A stretch of DNA of 64,000 bases from Spyradenecus sp045634445 (GCA_045634445.1 JAZRAG010000058.1:4112-68111), one strand, 5' to 3'. Positions 35,255 through 44,475 are shown, counted from the stretch's first letter. Program-made: numbers and translations. Notes: a model not told the origin generated them from the letters alone.

Positions 35255-37453
35255 TTATTGGAAGAGCATGCCTTCCGGCGAACTCTCAGCCGCATTTTCA
35301 GAAGCTACCCACCACTGTGGGCGCTTCGTATCAATGCGTTCGATCTGCTTTGAGGTCATTTGAATACCCTTGGAAGATGCGGCGGTAACACGTACCTTCT
35401 GCGGATCAAAAGCCAACTGAGAATAACGCTGATACTTCAGGAATTTAAACTTCACATAAATCGTTTCAGGAGTACCACGATAGAGCAAGAGAATTGTTGC
35501 TCCCTCTGGTACGAGGCTATAATCCTTATTTAAGATCATACCGCCCCATGTGAAACGCTTGATGTATGTAAAGCCATAAAGCGGTTCATAATAGACGCAA
35601 GTAAAGATTTCGTCGCGATTGTAAATGCCAGCGGTGAAGTAATTAACGGGGGCACGCTGTTTGAGTGCGCCGAGCCATTCCTTATCTGGTTCGTATTCGG
35701 CATCAGCAAGCAATTTGTCTGGTGGCGGCGTAAAACGATAACGCCCATTACTCCACACCATATAAATCTTGTCGAGACTTGAACAAGGGAAGAGAGGTGT
35801 GCCACCCTTGATGTCGTGACCGATATAACGATCTTCAGAGAGGCGAAGTGTCAATTCTGTCGAGGTTAAGGCACGCTCGTCAATTTCCTGGAATCCGTCA
35901 GCTACTTCTGTTAAACGTGGATAAACCTTAGCGTATTCCTTCAAGAGGCCTTTAAGGAACTTCACTGCATAACGTGCGAGATGGCCAAGATCGTCAGTAA
36001 TTTGAGCATGTTCTTGACGAAGCGCTTCCATTTCATCATTATGACGATTGATATCGTAAAGTGAGATACGACGAATCGGAATCTTTAAGAGCATTTCGAT
36101 TTCATCGTCAGTAATTTCGTGACCAATCTGTTCCATGAAGGGGGCAAAGCCAAGGCGAATCTCCATTGCCACACCTTCCGCAGTTTTGACTGTTTCAATG
36201 CGCTTATAAATACGATTCTCAATGAAAATCGCTTCCAAAGTTTTGCGCATCATCAACTGATCAATTTCGCTTAAGCGAACGCGGAACTCTGCAGCAAAAA
36301 TATCCTGTAAACGTTGTGCATGGTCAGCCAACATTTCTGCAACAGAGAGTTCAACCGGACGATTGTCACGCAATACTACGATACGACTAGAAATCTTACG
36401 TTCACATTCTGTGAAGGCATAGAGGGCTTTGCGAACCTTCTCTAAATCAGAGCCAGGTGTCAAAGAAAGTTCGATTTCAACCTTTTCCGCAGTGAAGTTA
36501 TCAATATGACGAATGGGCAACTTCTTGGTCTTAATCGCCTTTTCAATCGATTCTGCCAAGCGGTCGGTCGTGATGCCGTAAGGTACAGAGGTGATAAAGA
36601 GTTTATTCTTTTCTTTATCACGTTGTTCAATCTTTGCACGGACGCGGACGCTACCATTGCCATTATTGTATTCCGAAGCGTCCATCACACCGCCAGTTAT
36701 GAAGTCAGGCAAGAGTGTAGGACAGGGCTTCTTTTGAAGAATAGCAATTTCAGCTTCCAAGAGTTCTGGGAAGTTATGTGGCAAAATGGCAGTTGATAAG
36801 CCTACTGCAATGCCGTCTACACCTAACATCAAACTCAGTGGAATCTTAGCAGGAAGGAGAATCGGCTCTTTGTTACGACCATCATAACTTGGAACGTAAT
36901 CTGTGATTTTCGGAGAGAAAAGCTGTTCGCGCGCAAGCTTTGTTAGACGACATTCAATGTAACGTGCAGCAGCAGCTTCGTCTCCAGTAAAGATATTGCC
37001 GAAGTTACCTTGCCCTTGGATTAAATAGCGTTTGTTAGCGAGTGTAACGATAGCATCTTTAATTGCAGCATCACCATGCGGATGGTAATGCATCGTGTTA
37101 CCTACGACACCCGCCACTTTGGAGAAACGCCCATCGTCCTTTTCCCACATGGCATGGAGAATTCGACGCTGAACGGGCTTCAATCCGTCTTCTACGGTCG
37201 GAAGTGCGCGGTCACAGATAGAGTAGGAGGCGAACTGTAAGAAGTTCGCTTCCATCAAACGTCCAAAGGGGCCTCGGTCATGCACTTCAGGCACGGAGAT
37301 CTTCTGTGGTGCAATTACGGCTACAGGTGGAGGTGTGTCACCTTCAAAAGAGGACTCTTCGGCTTCTTCTGTAGTTTCTGCAGAGGTGTCAAGAATTTCA
37401 GAGAGAAATTCATCTTGCAGGCTATCGTTATCGTCTTGGCTATTTTTCGACAT
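35255..37453 (-). CDS. parC: DNA topoisomerase IV subunit A (GyrA/ParC family)
   Basis: 732 residues. A 55-residue acidic N-terminal extension, then the breakage-reunion domain: DGLKPVQRRILHAM, HYHPHGDAAI and the catalytic Tyr in EAAAARYIECRL. The coiled-coil and tower parts follow; the C-terminus lacks an obvious full set of GyrA beta-pinwheel boxes, favouring a ParC-type topoisomerase over gyrase. It cuts and passes DNA together with a ParE subunit, which is not in this window. It lies in a row with a solute-binding protein gene upstream and olsF-like downstream. Confidence 0.85.
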   Translation of the reverse strand: MSKNSQDDNDSLQDEFLSEILDTSAETTEEAEESSFEGDTPPPVAVIAPQKISVPEVHDRGPFGRLMEANFLQFASYSICDRALPTVEDGLKPVQRRILHAMWEKDDGRFSKVAGVVGNTMHYHPHGDAAIKDAIVTLANKRYLIQGQGNFGNIFTGDEAAAARYIECRLTKLAREQLFSPKITDYVPSYDGRNKEPILLPAKIPLSLMLGVDGIAVGLSTAILPHNFPELLEAEIAILQKKPCPTLLPDFITGGVMDASEYNNGNGSVRVRAKIEQRDKEKNKLFITSVPYGITTDRLAESIEKAIKTKKLPIRHIDNFTAEKVEIELSLTPGSDLEKVRKALYAFTECERKISSRIVVLRDNRPVELSVAEMLADHAQRLQDIFAAEFRVRLSEIDQLMMRKTLEAIFIENRIYKRIETVKTAEGVAMEIRLGFAPFMEQIGHEITDDEIEMLLKIPIRRISLYDINRHNDEMEALRQEHAQITDDLGHLARYAVKFLKGLLKEYAKVYPRLTEVADGFQEIDERALTSTELTLRLSEDRYIGHDIKGGTPLFPCSSLDKIYMVWSNGRYRFTPPPDKLLADAEYEPDKEWLGALKQRAPVNYFTAGIYNRDEIFTCVYYEPLYGFTYIKRFTWGGMILNKDYSLVPEGATILLLYRGTPETIYVKFKFLKYQRYSQLAFDPQKVRVTAASSKGIQMTSKQIERIDTKRPQWWVASENAAESSPEGMLFQ

Positions 37454-37480
37454 GGGCGGTTAGAATAACGGCAGGGAAAA

Positions 37481-39364
37481 TTACTTTACGGGTGCGGCAT
37501 CTTGCTGCATGACTTGTTCGAAGTAGACTTCGGTAACACGGCCAGGAAGCGGGGTCTTATTGCGCATAGCTTCCTTCAATTCTGCAGCAGAGTCAGCATC
37601 ATACCACCAATAGACAGGAATGGAGGATTCGTCACCAAAGCGACCCAACACCGTCGAAGGCGTACCAAACTTGTTCCAATAGAGCAAACGCGTAGAGTCG
37701 GTGTTCCATGTGAGTGCGTAGGGTACGGCATCGGTCAAAATCTTGTCAATCTGACGCATGATTTCATTGCGCTTAGCAGAGGAGAATTCAGACTTCTGCT
37801 GTTCAATCAAAGCATCGATTTCAGGAGTGTGGAAACCAGTCAAATTGATGCCATTAGGCGTTTCTGCGAAAGTGCTGCTCCACATTGGTTCAGGGTCACG
37901 GAAAAGGGAACCAGAGAAGGCACTGGTTGTGACATCAAAGTTATACTTACCTGTTTCGCGCATCCAGGTGGCGAAGTCCTTTTGAGAGATTTCAAGGCCA
38001 ATTCCTACGCGATCCAAGGCTTCCTTGAAGAGTGCGAGGTAAACACTATCACTTGCAGAACGGCTCAAAATGCGAATTACAAAAGGCTGGCCATCGCGTT
38101 CCATCTTACCAGTCTGCGGATTGATAGCAAAACCAGCTTCATTTAAAAGAGCCACAGCTGCATCGGGATTAAACTCAAAGAGGGTGTTGGTGCAGGGATT
38201 GCTCGAGTTGTAGAGGTCACGGCAGTAGGAGTCCTGCATAAAGTAGGCATTGTACATAAGGGTACGCACCATACGGCGACGATCAAAGAGCATTGCCACA
38301 GCCTTACGGACGCGCACATCATCGTAGGGTTTACGACGAGTATTCATCGCAAGGCCCTGGAAGCCAACGGGCTGAAGATTGTGCACATTCTGCTTCAGAA
38401 CCCAATTCTTTTCAAAGCGTTCGCCAACACTTTCCGTATTCCACACACGTGCAGAATAGACGGGATAGGTGTCAACCTCACCCTTCTTAAAGGCTTCGTA
38501 CGCATTGTTCTGGTCCATGAAGAAGCGAATGCGAATCTTTTCAAAGTTGTAGACGCCCTTGCCAGAAGGCGTGTCAAAGCACCACCAATCTGCGCGACGC
38601 GTAAGGGTCATGCTAAGACCTTCCTTGTGTTCAGTCACCATATAAGGACCGCCCACGATGGGAAGATCAAAGTTGATTTCATTGAAGTAAAGTTCTTCAT
38701 CGCGACCTTCTTCGCGGCACTTCGCCTTTGCCGCGTCCAAGAGCTTCTTAGGCATAATGTAAAGGGAGAGACCTGCGCTATTAAGGTTACGCCAATGCAC
38801 TTCCTTACAAGGGAAACGCAAGGTATTGCTGTCAATGATTTCCGGAGATTCCAAAGCGGAGAACATCACCTTAAAGGGACCCGAGAGGCTCTTAGGAGCG
38901 GTCACGGCGTCAAAAGTTGCTTTCACGTCCTCTGCAGTAATGGGAGAGCCATCGCTCCAACGCGCACGCGTATCAATATGGAAAGTATAGCTAAGCTTGT
39001 CAGGGCTAATTTCCCACCAGTCTGCCAAACCTGGAGCAACGTCACCCGTAATGGGGTCGGTACCCAAAAGCGAAGGATAAAGCATGCCGAACACCATCAT
39101 TGTGAAGGTGTTGTTATCTAAATAACCGTTAAAGCTCTTCGGCGGGTTGTTACCTGCATAGTTTAAGGTGCCACCCACTTGTGCATAGGGTGAAGCATAA
39201 GGGGAGGGTTCTTCCTTCCAATCAGGCTTTGGGAAACGTTCTGCGACTGCGGGTGCAGTTTCAGGCATGGGTGCAGGTGCCACCGTAGCCGTCTGCTCAG
39301 CAGCCGTCGCAGAGGCGACCGCACTCATAAAAAGGGATGAAAACAGTACAAAACTTAACTTCAT
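37481..39364 (-). CDS. ABC-type oligopeptide-binding protein (family 5)
   Basis: 627 residues from the ATG at 39364, which starts one base after the tadA stop. Signal peptide (MKLSFVLFSSLFMSAVASAT), a Pro/Ala-rich linker, then an SBP_bac_5 fold: GDVAPGLADWWEISPDKLSYTFHI and RWSDGSPITAEDVKATFDA, VRVRKAVAMLFDRRRMVRTL, and a second lobe from about 370. It would collect peptides in the periplasm. No permease or ATPase gene lies next to it. It is somewhat longer than the usual 500-550 residues. Confidence 0.85.
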   Translation of the reverse strand: MKLSFVLFSSLFMSAVASATAAEQTATVAPAPMPETAPAVAERFPKPDWKEEPSPYASPYAQVGGTLNYAGNNPPKSFNGYLDNNTFTMMVFGMLYPSLLGTDPITGDVAPGLADWWEISPDKLSYTFHIDTRARWSDGSPITAEDVKATFDAVTAPKSLSGPFKVMFSALESPEIIDSNTLRFPCKEVHWRNLNSAGLSLYIMPKKLLDAAKAKCREEGRDEELYFNEINFDLPIVGGPYMVTEHKEGLSMTLTRRADWWCFDTPSGKGVYNFEKIRIRFFMDQNNAYEAFKKGEVDTYPVYSARVWNTESVGERFEKNWVLKQNVHNLQPVGFQGLAMNTRRKPYDDVRVRKAVAMLFDRRRMVRTLMYNAYFMQDSYCRDLYNSSNPCTNTLFEFNPDAAVALLNEAGFAINPQTGKMERDGQPFVIRILSRSASDSVYLALFKEALDRVGIGLEISQKDFATWMRETGKYNFDVTTSAFSGSLFRDPEPMWSSTFAETPNGINLTGFHTPEIDALIEQQKSEFSSAKRNEIMRQIDKILTDAVPYALTWNTDSTRLLYWNKFGTPSTVLGRFGDESSIPVYWWYDADSAAELKEAMRNKTPLPGRVTEVYFEQVMQQDAAPVK

Positions 39365-39365
39365 G

Positions 39366-39896
39366 TTAGGACTCTTTCCGTTTATTTCTAAAGAAATCAA
39401 CAAATTGTTCTCGGCACAGGTCTTCTAAAATACCTGATACCAAGATGGGGTGATGGTTCACTTTCTTGCTCGATAGTATACCAAATTCATGCTCGCCGCC
39501 GCGATCTTTATCACTTAAACCCCAAACAATCATTTCAGGACGCGCCCAAATCAATGCGCCAGCGCACATGGGGCAGGGTTCTTTTGTAACGTAAACAATC
39601 GCGTTTTTTAATCGCCAATCGCCCACTTTTGCCGTGGCAGAGGTGATTGCAATCATTTCTGCGTGCGCGGTGGGATCATTCAGCATTTCAGTCTGATTAT
39701 GGGCTTTTGCGAGGATTTTTGCACTCCACGGATCTGACAGTTCTGGACGTTTAGCAAGACTTGGGTCAAAAAAGACCTCTGGAACTTGCACAATCACGCA
39801 CCCGCATGGCACTTCACCAGCCATGCTTGAAGCATCGGCTTCGCGCAAGGCGATCCGCATAAAGTGTTCGTGAAAGCGTTGTTCAACTTCAGTCAT
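39366..39896 (-). CDS. tadA: tRNA-specific adenosine deaminase
   Basis: 176 residues. Zinc-site motifs HAEMIAITSA and EPCPMCAGALIWARPEMIVWGL are those of TadA, which makes inosine at position 34 of tRNA-Arg(ACG). Compared with E. coli it has an insertion of about 25 residues (from about 38) between GCVIV and the next strand. It overlaps the upstream glycosyltransferase gene by 8 bases. Confidence 0.85.
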   Translation of the reverse strand: MTEVEQRFHEHFMRIALREADASSMAGEVPCGCVIVQVPEVFFDPSLAKRPELSDPWSAKILAKAHNQTEMLNDPTAHAEMIAITSATAKVGDWRLKNAIVYVTKEPCPMCAGALIWARPEMIVWGLSDKDRGGEHEFGILSSKKVNHHPILVSGILEDLCREQFVDFFRNKRKES

Positions 39897-41067
39897 GTGA
39901 GGAGTTTAAATTATTCTTGCGAATGGTTGCCGCCGAAACGGTACAAAGTAATCGTGCAAACGCAAAGGAGGCTTTTGCCATTGCTGTAGTGGTAAGATTC
40001 TGGGCACATGCAAGACCTCGCTCAATTTGCCGTTCACGAAGGGTTGAGGAGAGCGTCAAGGCCGTAAATGCTTGCATCCACTCGCGCACATCTGTCGGAT
40101 GTACGCGTAATACAGCCTGCCCGTACAATTCCTTATTCGTGGCATTTGCAGTACAGATAACTGGCGTTCCCGTCGCTAACGCACGCAAAATCGAGTAGGG
40201 GAAGGTCAATGCTTGTGAGGGTTCAAAAAGCATTGCCGCACCACTATAAAGCACCGATTCTTCCACAGGCGTCAAGGACTTTACGTCAATGAAGCGAACC
40301 ATACCTTCCAAATGGCAATCACGAATTTCATCACGAAGCAAATCGTGCAATTCCGCATCGCCGAGCACCACGCAAGTGATTGACGACACTTCTTCGCTTG
40401 TTCCCATCGCCTTTAAGACTGGTGTCAGGAATTGCGCGGTACTAACTGAACCCGTTGTAAGCACGTAACGCTGCGGAATCAAGTGCTTTCGGCGCACAGT
40501 TAAAATCTCTTCTGCCGAGTGTTGACGAAACACAGGATGTACGCCATTGGCAATCATAAAGGTCTTGTGACGTGCGGACAATCCAATTAACTGAATCAGT
40601 CGCGTCGAAATTGCTTTCGTTGGGCAAATAATCGCATCGGCACGCATCAAGTTCTGGGAGGAGCGGCGTTGATGGAGATAACGACGCCAAAACGGCCCTT
40701 TACCAATTGCCAAAAGCGTGCTAAGGTCTGCCACACCATAAACCGACTTGCATACGTGACGTTTCGTCTTAGGCGGTGAAAGCGTTGTGTCAGCAGACCA
40801 CCAAATGTCAGGCTTTACTTGCTCAACTAACTTACGCAGTTCTATGGCACCTGCGCGACGCCTCGGATGCTTTTGAGAGGCTTCCACGTAACGCACTGAA
40901 GGATGTTCAATACGTCCCCACGTTAAGTGCGTGGAAGTCCCTAAAAAGATCGTGACCTTATCCCCTTCATCAAGCGCTGGCAAAAAAGCATCAACCATAT
41001 CTGCCATATAAGAGGAGGCAGATATGGAAAGACGCTTAAATGTCCTCAAATCAAAGAGGATATGCAC
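39889..41067 (-). CDS. glycosyltransferase family 4-like protein
   Basis: 392 residues. N-terminal acceptor half with RAGAIELRKLVEQVKPDIWWSADTTLSPPK; C-terminal GT4 half with YVLTTGSVSTAQFLTPVLKAM, VVLGDAELHDLLRDEI, FIDVKSLTPVEESVLYSGAAMLFEPSQALTFPYSILRALATGTPVICT, the usual donor-site pattern. It sits 8 bases after ackA and overlaps tadA, so it belongs to the ackA transcript. Substrate unknown; surface polysaccharide is the usual role. Confidence 0.72.
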   Translation of the reverse strand: MHILFDLRTFKRLSISASSYMADMVDAFLPALDEGDKVTIFLGTSTHLTWGRIEHPSVRYVEASQKHPRRRAGAIELRKLVEQVKPDIWWSADTTLSPPKTKRHVCKSVYGVADLSTLLAIGKGPFWRRYLHQRRSSQNLMRADAIICPTKAISTRLIQLIGLSARHKTFMIANGVHPVFRQHSAEEILTVRRKHLIPQRYVLTTGSVSTAQFLTPVLKAMGTSEEVSSITCVVLGDAELHDLLRDEIRDCHLEGMVRFIDVKSLTPVEESVLYSGAAMLFEPSQALTFPYSILRALATGTPVICTANATNKELYGQAVLRVHPTDVREWMQAFTALTLSSTLRERQIERGLACAQNLTTTAMAKASFAFARLLCTVSAATIRKNNLNSSHD

Positions 41068-41075
41068 GGTAGGAA

Positions 41076-42287
41076 TTACTGATTAACCACGGAGAAGGTT
41101 TCACGAGCAATCATGAGTTCTTCATTCGTGGGAATCACATAAACAGGGATGGAGGAGTCGTCGCCAGAGATAATCTTCTCAATGCCACGGACCTGATCAT
41201 TCACTTCAGCATTCAAGGTAACGCCCAAGCCGCTAATTGCCTTCAAGAGAGCTGCGCGTGTTTCCTTGCTGTTTTCGCCGATACCACCCGTCAAAACGAT
41301 AGCATCCACGCGACCCAAAAGTGCCGTGTAACCACCGACATACATTGCGTAGCTGTGCACCAAACGTGCCACTGCACCCTGAGCTTCTTCATTGCCTGCA
41401 TCGCAAGCAGCCCAAAGGTCACGCATATCGCTAGAACCCGTACCACCGAGGGCCAAAACGCCACCCTTCTTATTCATCAAAGTATCGATATCATCTGCAG
41501 AATAGCCGTTCTTCAAGAGATAAAGCACCACTGCAGGATCAATGTCGCCCGAGCGCGTACCCATCATCACACCAGCCAAAGGCGTCATGCCCATGGAGGT
41601 ATCAAAGCACTTGCCGCCCTTAACAGCCGTAATCGAAGAACCATTACCCAAGTGGCACGTGATGATATTCATCTCATCCAAAGGCTTGCCCAAAACTTCT
41701 GCCATGCGCAAAGTCACAAACTTGTGGCTCGTACCATGGAAGCCATACTTGCGCACGCCAAGCGTCTTGTACACTTCCTTAGGAAGCGCATAGAGATAGC
41801 TTTCTTCCGGCATCGTCTGATGGAAAGCCGTGTCAAACACACCCACGTGCGGCACATCGGCGAGCACCTTCTGGCAGCCGTTCACGCCTTGCAAGCAAGC
41901 CGGATTGTGCAAAGGTGCCAAGGGGCTCAACTTTTCAAACACTTCCAATACTTTCGGCGTCAACAACACGGAGCCCGAATATTCTTCGCCGCCGTGCACC
42001 ATGCGGTGACCCACAGCATCAATATCAGAGAAGCTCTTCAAGCAGCCGCCCTTAGCAGGATCCGTCAAAGCGTCGCAAGCAATCTTCACTGCTGCTGCAT
42101 GATCAGGTGCATCACACGGCACGCCCTTTTCAGTATAATCACCAGCAGAGAATGTCAACAAAGGATTTTCAATGCCAATGCGCTCCACCAAGCCTTTCGC
42201 GAGCATTTTTTCAGCTTCCATATCAAAAAGCATAAACTTCAACGAAGAGCTACCTGCGTTCACCACGAGAATATTGCGAATGCCCAT
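41076..42287 (-). CDS. ackA: acetate kinase
   Basis: 403 residues. Makes ATP and acetate from acetyl phosphate, the last step of fermentation to acetate. NAGSSSLKFMLFD at the N-terminus, HRMVHGGEEYSG (catalytic Arg and His region), FHQTMPEESY, HLGNGSSITAVKGGKCFDTSMG and TGGIGENSKETR are all in place. AAGGAG lies 8 bases before the ATG. No phosphotransacetylase (pta) gene is adjacent, which is unusual. Confidence 0.96.
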   Translation of the reverse strand: MGIRNILVVNAGSSSLKFMLFDMEAEKMLAKGLVERIGIENPLLTFSAGDYTEKGVPCDAPDHAAAVKIACDALTDPAKGGCLKSFSDIDAVGHRMVHGGEEYSGSVLLTPKVLEVFEKLSPLAPLHNPACLQGVNGCQKVLADVPHVGVFDTAFHQTMPEESYLYALPKEVYKTLGVRKYGFHGTSHKFVTLRMAEVLGKPLDEMNIITCHLGNGSSITAVKGGKCFDTSMGMTPLAGVMMGTRSGDIDPAVVLYLLKNGYSADDIDTLMNKKGGVLALGGTGSSDMRDLWAACDAGNEEAQGAVARLVHSYAMYVGGYTALLGRVDAIVLTGGIGENSKETRAALLKAISGLGVTLNAEVNDQVRGIEKIISGDDSSIPVYVIPTNEELMIARETFSVVNQ

Positions 42288-42323
42288 CTAAAAATCTCCT
42301 TAAATAAAGTGGAAAGATGTCTT

Positions 42324-42353
42324 AGTATACCATGAAAACCACCCTTGTGGCAA
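42324..42353 (-). promoter_or_regulatory. ackA promoter (TTGCCA-18-TATACT, extended)
   Basis: On the minus strand TTGCCA (42348-42353) and TATACT (42324-42329) are 18 bases apart with TGG before the -10. Repeat array C begins 28 bases upstream of the -35. Confidence 0.75.
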
Positions 42354-42380
42354 GGAGAAACTATCCTATTAATAAATATG

Positions 42381-42468
42381 CAAATTCAAAAAGGCTTGTT
42401 TTACGCGTCAAAACAACTGCTTTTCAAAATCAAAAGAGGTTGTTTTGAGATTCAAAAGAGGTTGTTTT
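42381..42468 (-). repeat. 22-nt-period array C, four units
   Basis: Read on the minus strand the units are 42468-42447, 42446-42425, 42424-42403 and 42402-42381, exactly 22 each. Heptamers are CAACCTC, CAACCTC, GCAGTTG (inverted form of CAACTGC) and CAAGCCT; tails are GAATCTC, GATTTTG, GACGCGT and GAATTTG. The second tail equals the second tail in array B. A degenerate half unit (AAAGGCTTTTTG on the minus strand) precedes the first unit. Confidence 0.88.
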
Positions 42469-42564
42469 CAAAAAGCCTTTCAAAATCTACTTTTCATTAT
42501 TACAGCGAAAAGGTAGGGGAGAGAGGCTCCTTTTAACAAAAAGCGTAAAAATAACTAAAAATGC

Positions 42565-42594
42565 TTGCGTTAAGTGAACCGAATTTGATATTAT
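42565..42594 (+). promoter_or_regulatory. rpsB promoter (TTGCGT-18-TATTAT, extended)
   Basis: TTGCGT at 42565-42570, TATTAT at 42589-42594, 18 bases apart, TGA before the -10. It implies a start near 42601 and a leader of about 116 bases. Confidence 0.65.
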
Positions 42595-42600
42595 TCTGCG

Positions 42601-42716
42601 CATTACGTCTCTGGGATGCGTGTCCGAGGGCGTAAGAAGCGAAGAAATGTCCGTCCGCGTGTACGGCTTTCCGAGTGGATTAAACGATAACTACACGTTT
42701 TAGAAAGAGACGCATC
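42601..42716 (+). promoter_or_regulatory. rpsB 5' leader with possible autoregulatory fold
   Basis: CGTCTCT (42606-42612) is the exact complement of AGAGACG (42706-42712), which lies in the purine stretch just before the rpsB ATG. Pairing would close a leader of about 100 bases and hide the ribosome binding region. The interior is rich in G and C and includes CCG/CGG pairs. It also contains a 24-codon Arg-rich frame (42617-42691). S2 operon leaders are often autoregulated by S2; here that is inference. Confidence 0.45.
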
Positions 42717-43610
42717 ATGGCGCATCTTATCCCGTTGAAGGACCTCATCGAAGCAGGTCTTCATTTCGGCCACCAGACCAAGCGTTGGAACCCGAAGATG
42801 AAATCTTACATCTTCGACAAGCGCGAAGGTATCCACATCATCGACCTCACTCAGACCGTTGAGTTGCTTGACGAAGCAACCGAATTCTTGCGCGGCGTTG
42901 TCGCTAACGGTCAGAAGGTCCTCTTCGTGGCCACCAAGAAGCAGGCTCAGGAAGTTGTTAAGGAAGCAGCTCAGGCTTGCAATCAGTACTACATGACCGA
43001 ACGTTGGCTCGGTGGTACGCTCACCAACAACCAGACCATCCGTCGTAGCATCAAGCGCATGTTCCAGATTCAGAACATCGCTCGCAACAACAATGGCGTG
43101 CTCTCCGAACACAAGCAGGAAGCTTCCGCTCTCGCTCGTGAACTCGAAAAGCTCGAAACCAACCTCACCGGTATCGCTGACATGGATCGCATGCCCGGCG
43201 CTCTCTTCGTGGTGGACGTCTGCCGTGAAGCTAACGCTGTGAAGGAAGCAAAGCGCCTCGGCATCCCCGTGGTCGCAATCGTTGACTCCAACGCTGATCC
43301 CGATCCTATCGACTACGTGATCCCTGGTAACGACGACTCCGTGCGCGGTATCCAGCTCATCGTCTCCAAGCTCGCAGAAGTGCTCAAGGACGCTGATGGC
43401 GAAGCTGCTAAGGCTGCAGCTGAAGCTCGTGCTGCTGCTGAAGCTGAACGCGCACAGCAGAAGGCTGACAAGCCCGCTCGTGCTCCTCGCAAGGGTACTT
43501 CTCGTAAGGGCACTCCTCGCAAGGCCGCTGCCGCCGCTCAGGAAACCGTCGCTGCTGCTAAGGCTGAAGCCGAAGCTGAAACCGCAGCTACCGCTCCTGC
43601 CGCTGAATAA
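42717..43610 (+). CDS. rpsB: 30S ribosomal protein S2
   Basis: 297 residues. The S2 core covers about 1-225: LIPLKDLIEAGLHFGHQTKRWNPKMKSYIF, VLFVATKKQAQE, RWLGGTLTNNQTIRRSI, ALFVVDVCREANAVKEAKRLGIPVVAIVDSNADPDPIDYVIPGNDDSVRGIQLI. A 70-residue tail rich in Ala, Glu, Lys and Arg (AEARAAAEAERAQQKADKPARAPRKG) follows and is longer than in E. coli. Strong codon bias fits high expression. It is followed 28 bases later by tsf, the usual pair. Confidence 0.97.
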   Translation: MAHLIPLKDLIEAGLHFGHQTKRWNPKMKSYIFDKREGIHIIDLTQTVELLDEATEFLRGVVANGQKVLFVATKKQAQEVVKEAAQACNQYYMTERWLGGTLTNNQTIRRSIKRMFQIQNIARNNNGVLSEHKQEASALARELEKLETNLTGIADMDRMPGALFVVDVCREANAVKEAKRLGIPVVAIVDSNADPDPIDYVIPGNDDSVRGIQLIVSKLAEVLKDADGEAAKAAAEARAAAEAERAQQKADKPARAPRKGTSRKGTPRKAAAAAQETVAAAKAEAEAETAATAPAAE

Positions 43611-43638
43611 GCCCCTAAGTATCATAGGAGTTTGAACA

Positions 43639-44475
43639 ATGGCAAACATCACCATTCAGATGATCAACGACCTCCGTGCTGCTACTAACGTCGGCATGAT
43701 GGACTGCAAGCGTGCGCTTCAGGACACCGATGGCAACATGGAAGAAGCGATCAAGATCCTTCGCGAAAAGGGCCTCGCTCTCCAGGTGAAGCGCGCTGAC
43801 CGCGAATCCAAGCAGGGTATCATCGCTGCCGCCGCTGGCGCAAACGGCGCATACGGCATCGTTGAATTGAACTGCGAAACCGACTTCGTCGCTAAGACCG
43901 ACAAGTTCTTGGACTTCGCTAAGGAACTCGCAGCTGCTTGCGCTGCTGGTGACGAAAACCTCGCTGAAACGCACGCTACGCGTTTGACCGAAGTCGTCGC
44001 TGCAACCGGTGAAAACGTCAAGATTCGCCGTGGCAAGTACTTTGACCTCACCGGCACCGGCGCTGTGGAAGCTTATATCCACATGGGCGGTAAGATCGGC
44101 GTGTTGGTTGAAGTGGGCTGCACCAAGGAAGAAACCGTTAAGACGGAAGCATTCCAGCAGTTGATCCACGACATCTGCCTCCAGGCTGCTGCAGCTGGCG
44201 CTCGTTACCTCAACGAAACCGAAGTGCCCGCAGAAGAAATTGAGAGCGAAAAGGAAGTTTATCGCGCTCAGGTCGAAGGCAAGCCTGCTAACATCATCGA
44301 AGGTATCCTCAAGGGTAAGCTCAAGAAGCACTTCGCAGAAGTCTGCTTGGTCGATCAGCCCTTCGTTAAGGAACCCAAGATGTCCGTGACCGACGTCATC
44401 CGCGAAACCGAAAAGGCTACCGGCGACACGATCACTGTGAAGCGCTTCGTGCGTTATCAGCTCGGCATGGCTTAA
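43639..44475 (+). CDS. tsf: translation elongation factor Ts
   Basis: 278 residues, usual size. The N-terminal UBA-like part with MNDLRAATNVGMMDCKRAL-type text (INDLRAATNVGMMDCKRALQDTDGNMEEAIKILREKG) carries the TDVGM-like motif; ELNCETDFVAKTDKF is the core that contacts EF-Tu. It recycles EF-Tu from GDP to GTP. Follows rpsB; AGGAG precedes the ATG by 9 bases. Confidence 0.97.
   Translation: MANITIQMINDLRAATNVGMMDCKRALQDTDGNMEEAIKILREKGLALQVKRADRESKQGIIAAAAGANGAYGIVELNCETDFVAKTDKFLDFAKELAAACAAGDENLAETHATRLTEVVAATGENVKIRRGKYFDLTGTGAVEAYIHMGGKIGVLVEVGCTKEETVKTEAFQQLIHDICLQAAAAGARYLNETEVPAEEIESEKEVYRAQVEGKPANIIEGILKGKLKKHFAEVCLVDQPFVKEPKMSVTDVIRETEKATGDTITVKRFVRYQLGMA

Larger units (their letters stand above)
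42288..42716. other. intergenic region between ackA and rpsB
   Basis: 429 bases between divergent genes. It holds the ackA promoter (42324-42353), repeat array C (42381-42468), an AT-rich stretch, the rpsB promoter (42565-42594) and the rpsB leader (about 42601-42716). I see no protein gene apart from a possible 24-codon frame in the leader. Confidence 0.6.

Noticed and set aside
42603..44331. Long minus-strand frames opposite rpsB and tsf
   Set aside because: Both rpsB and tsf are certain genes; the antisense frames consist of the complement of Ala/Glu/Lys codons (Ser, Phe, Leu-rich text).
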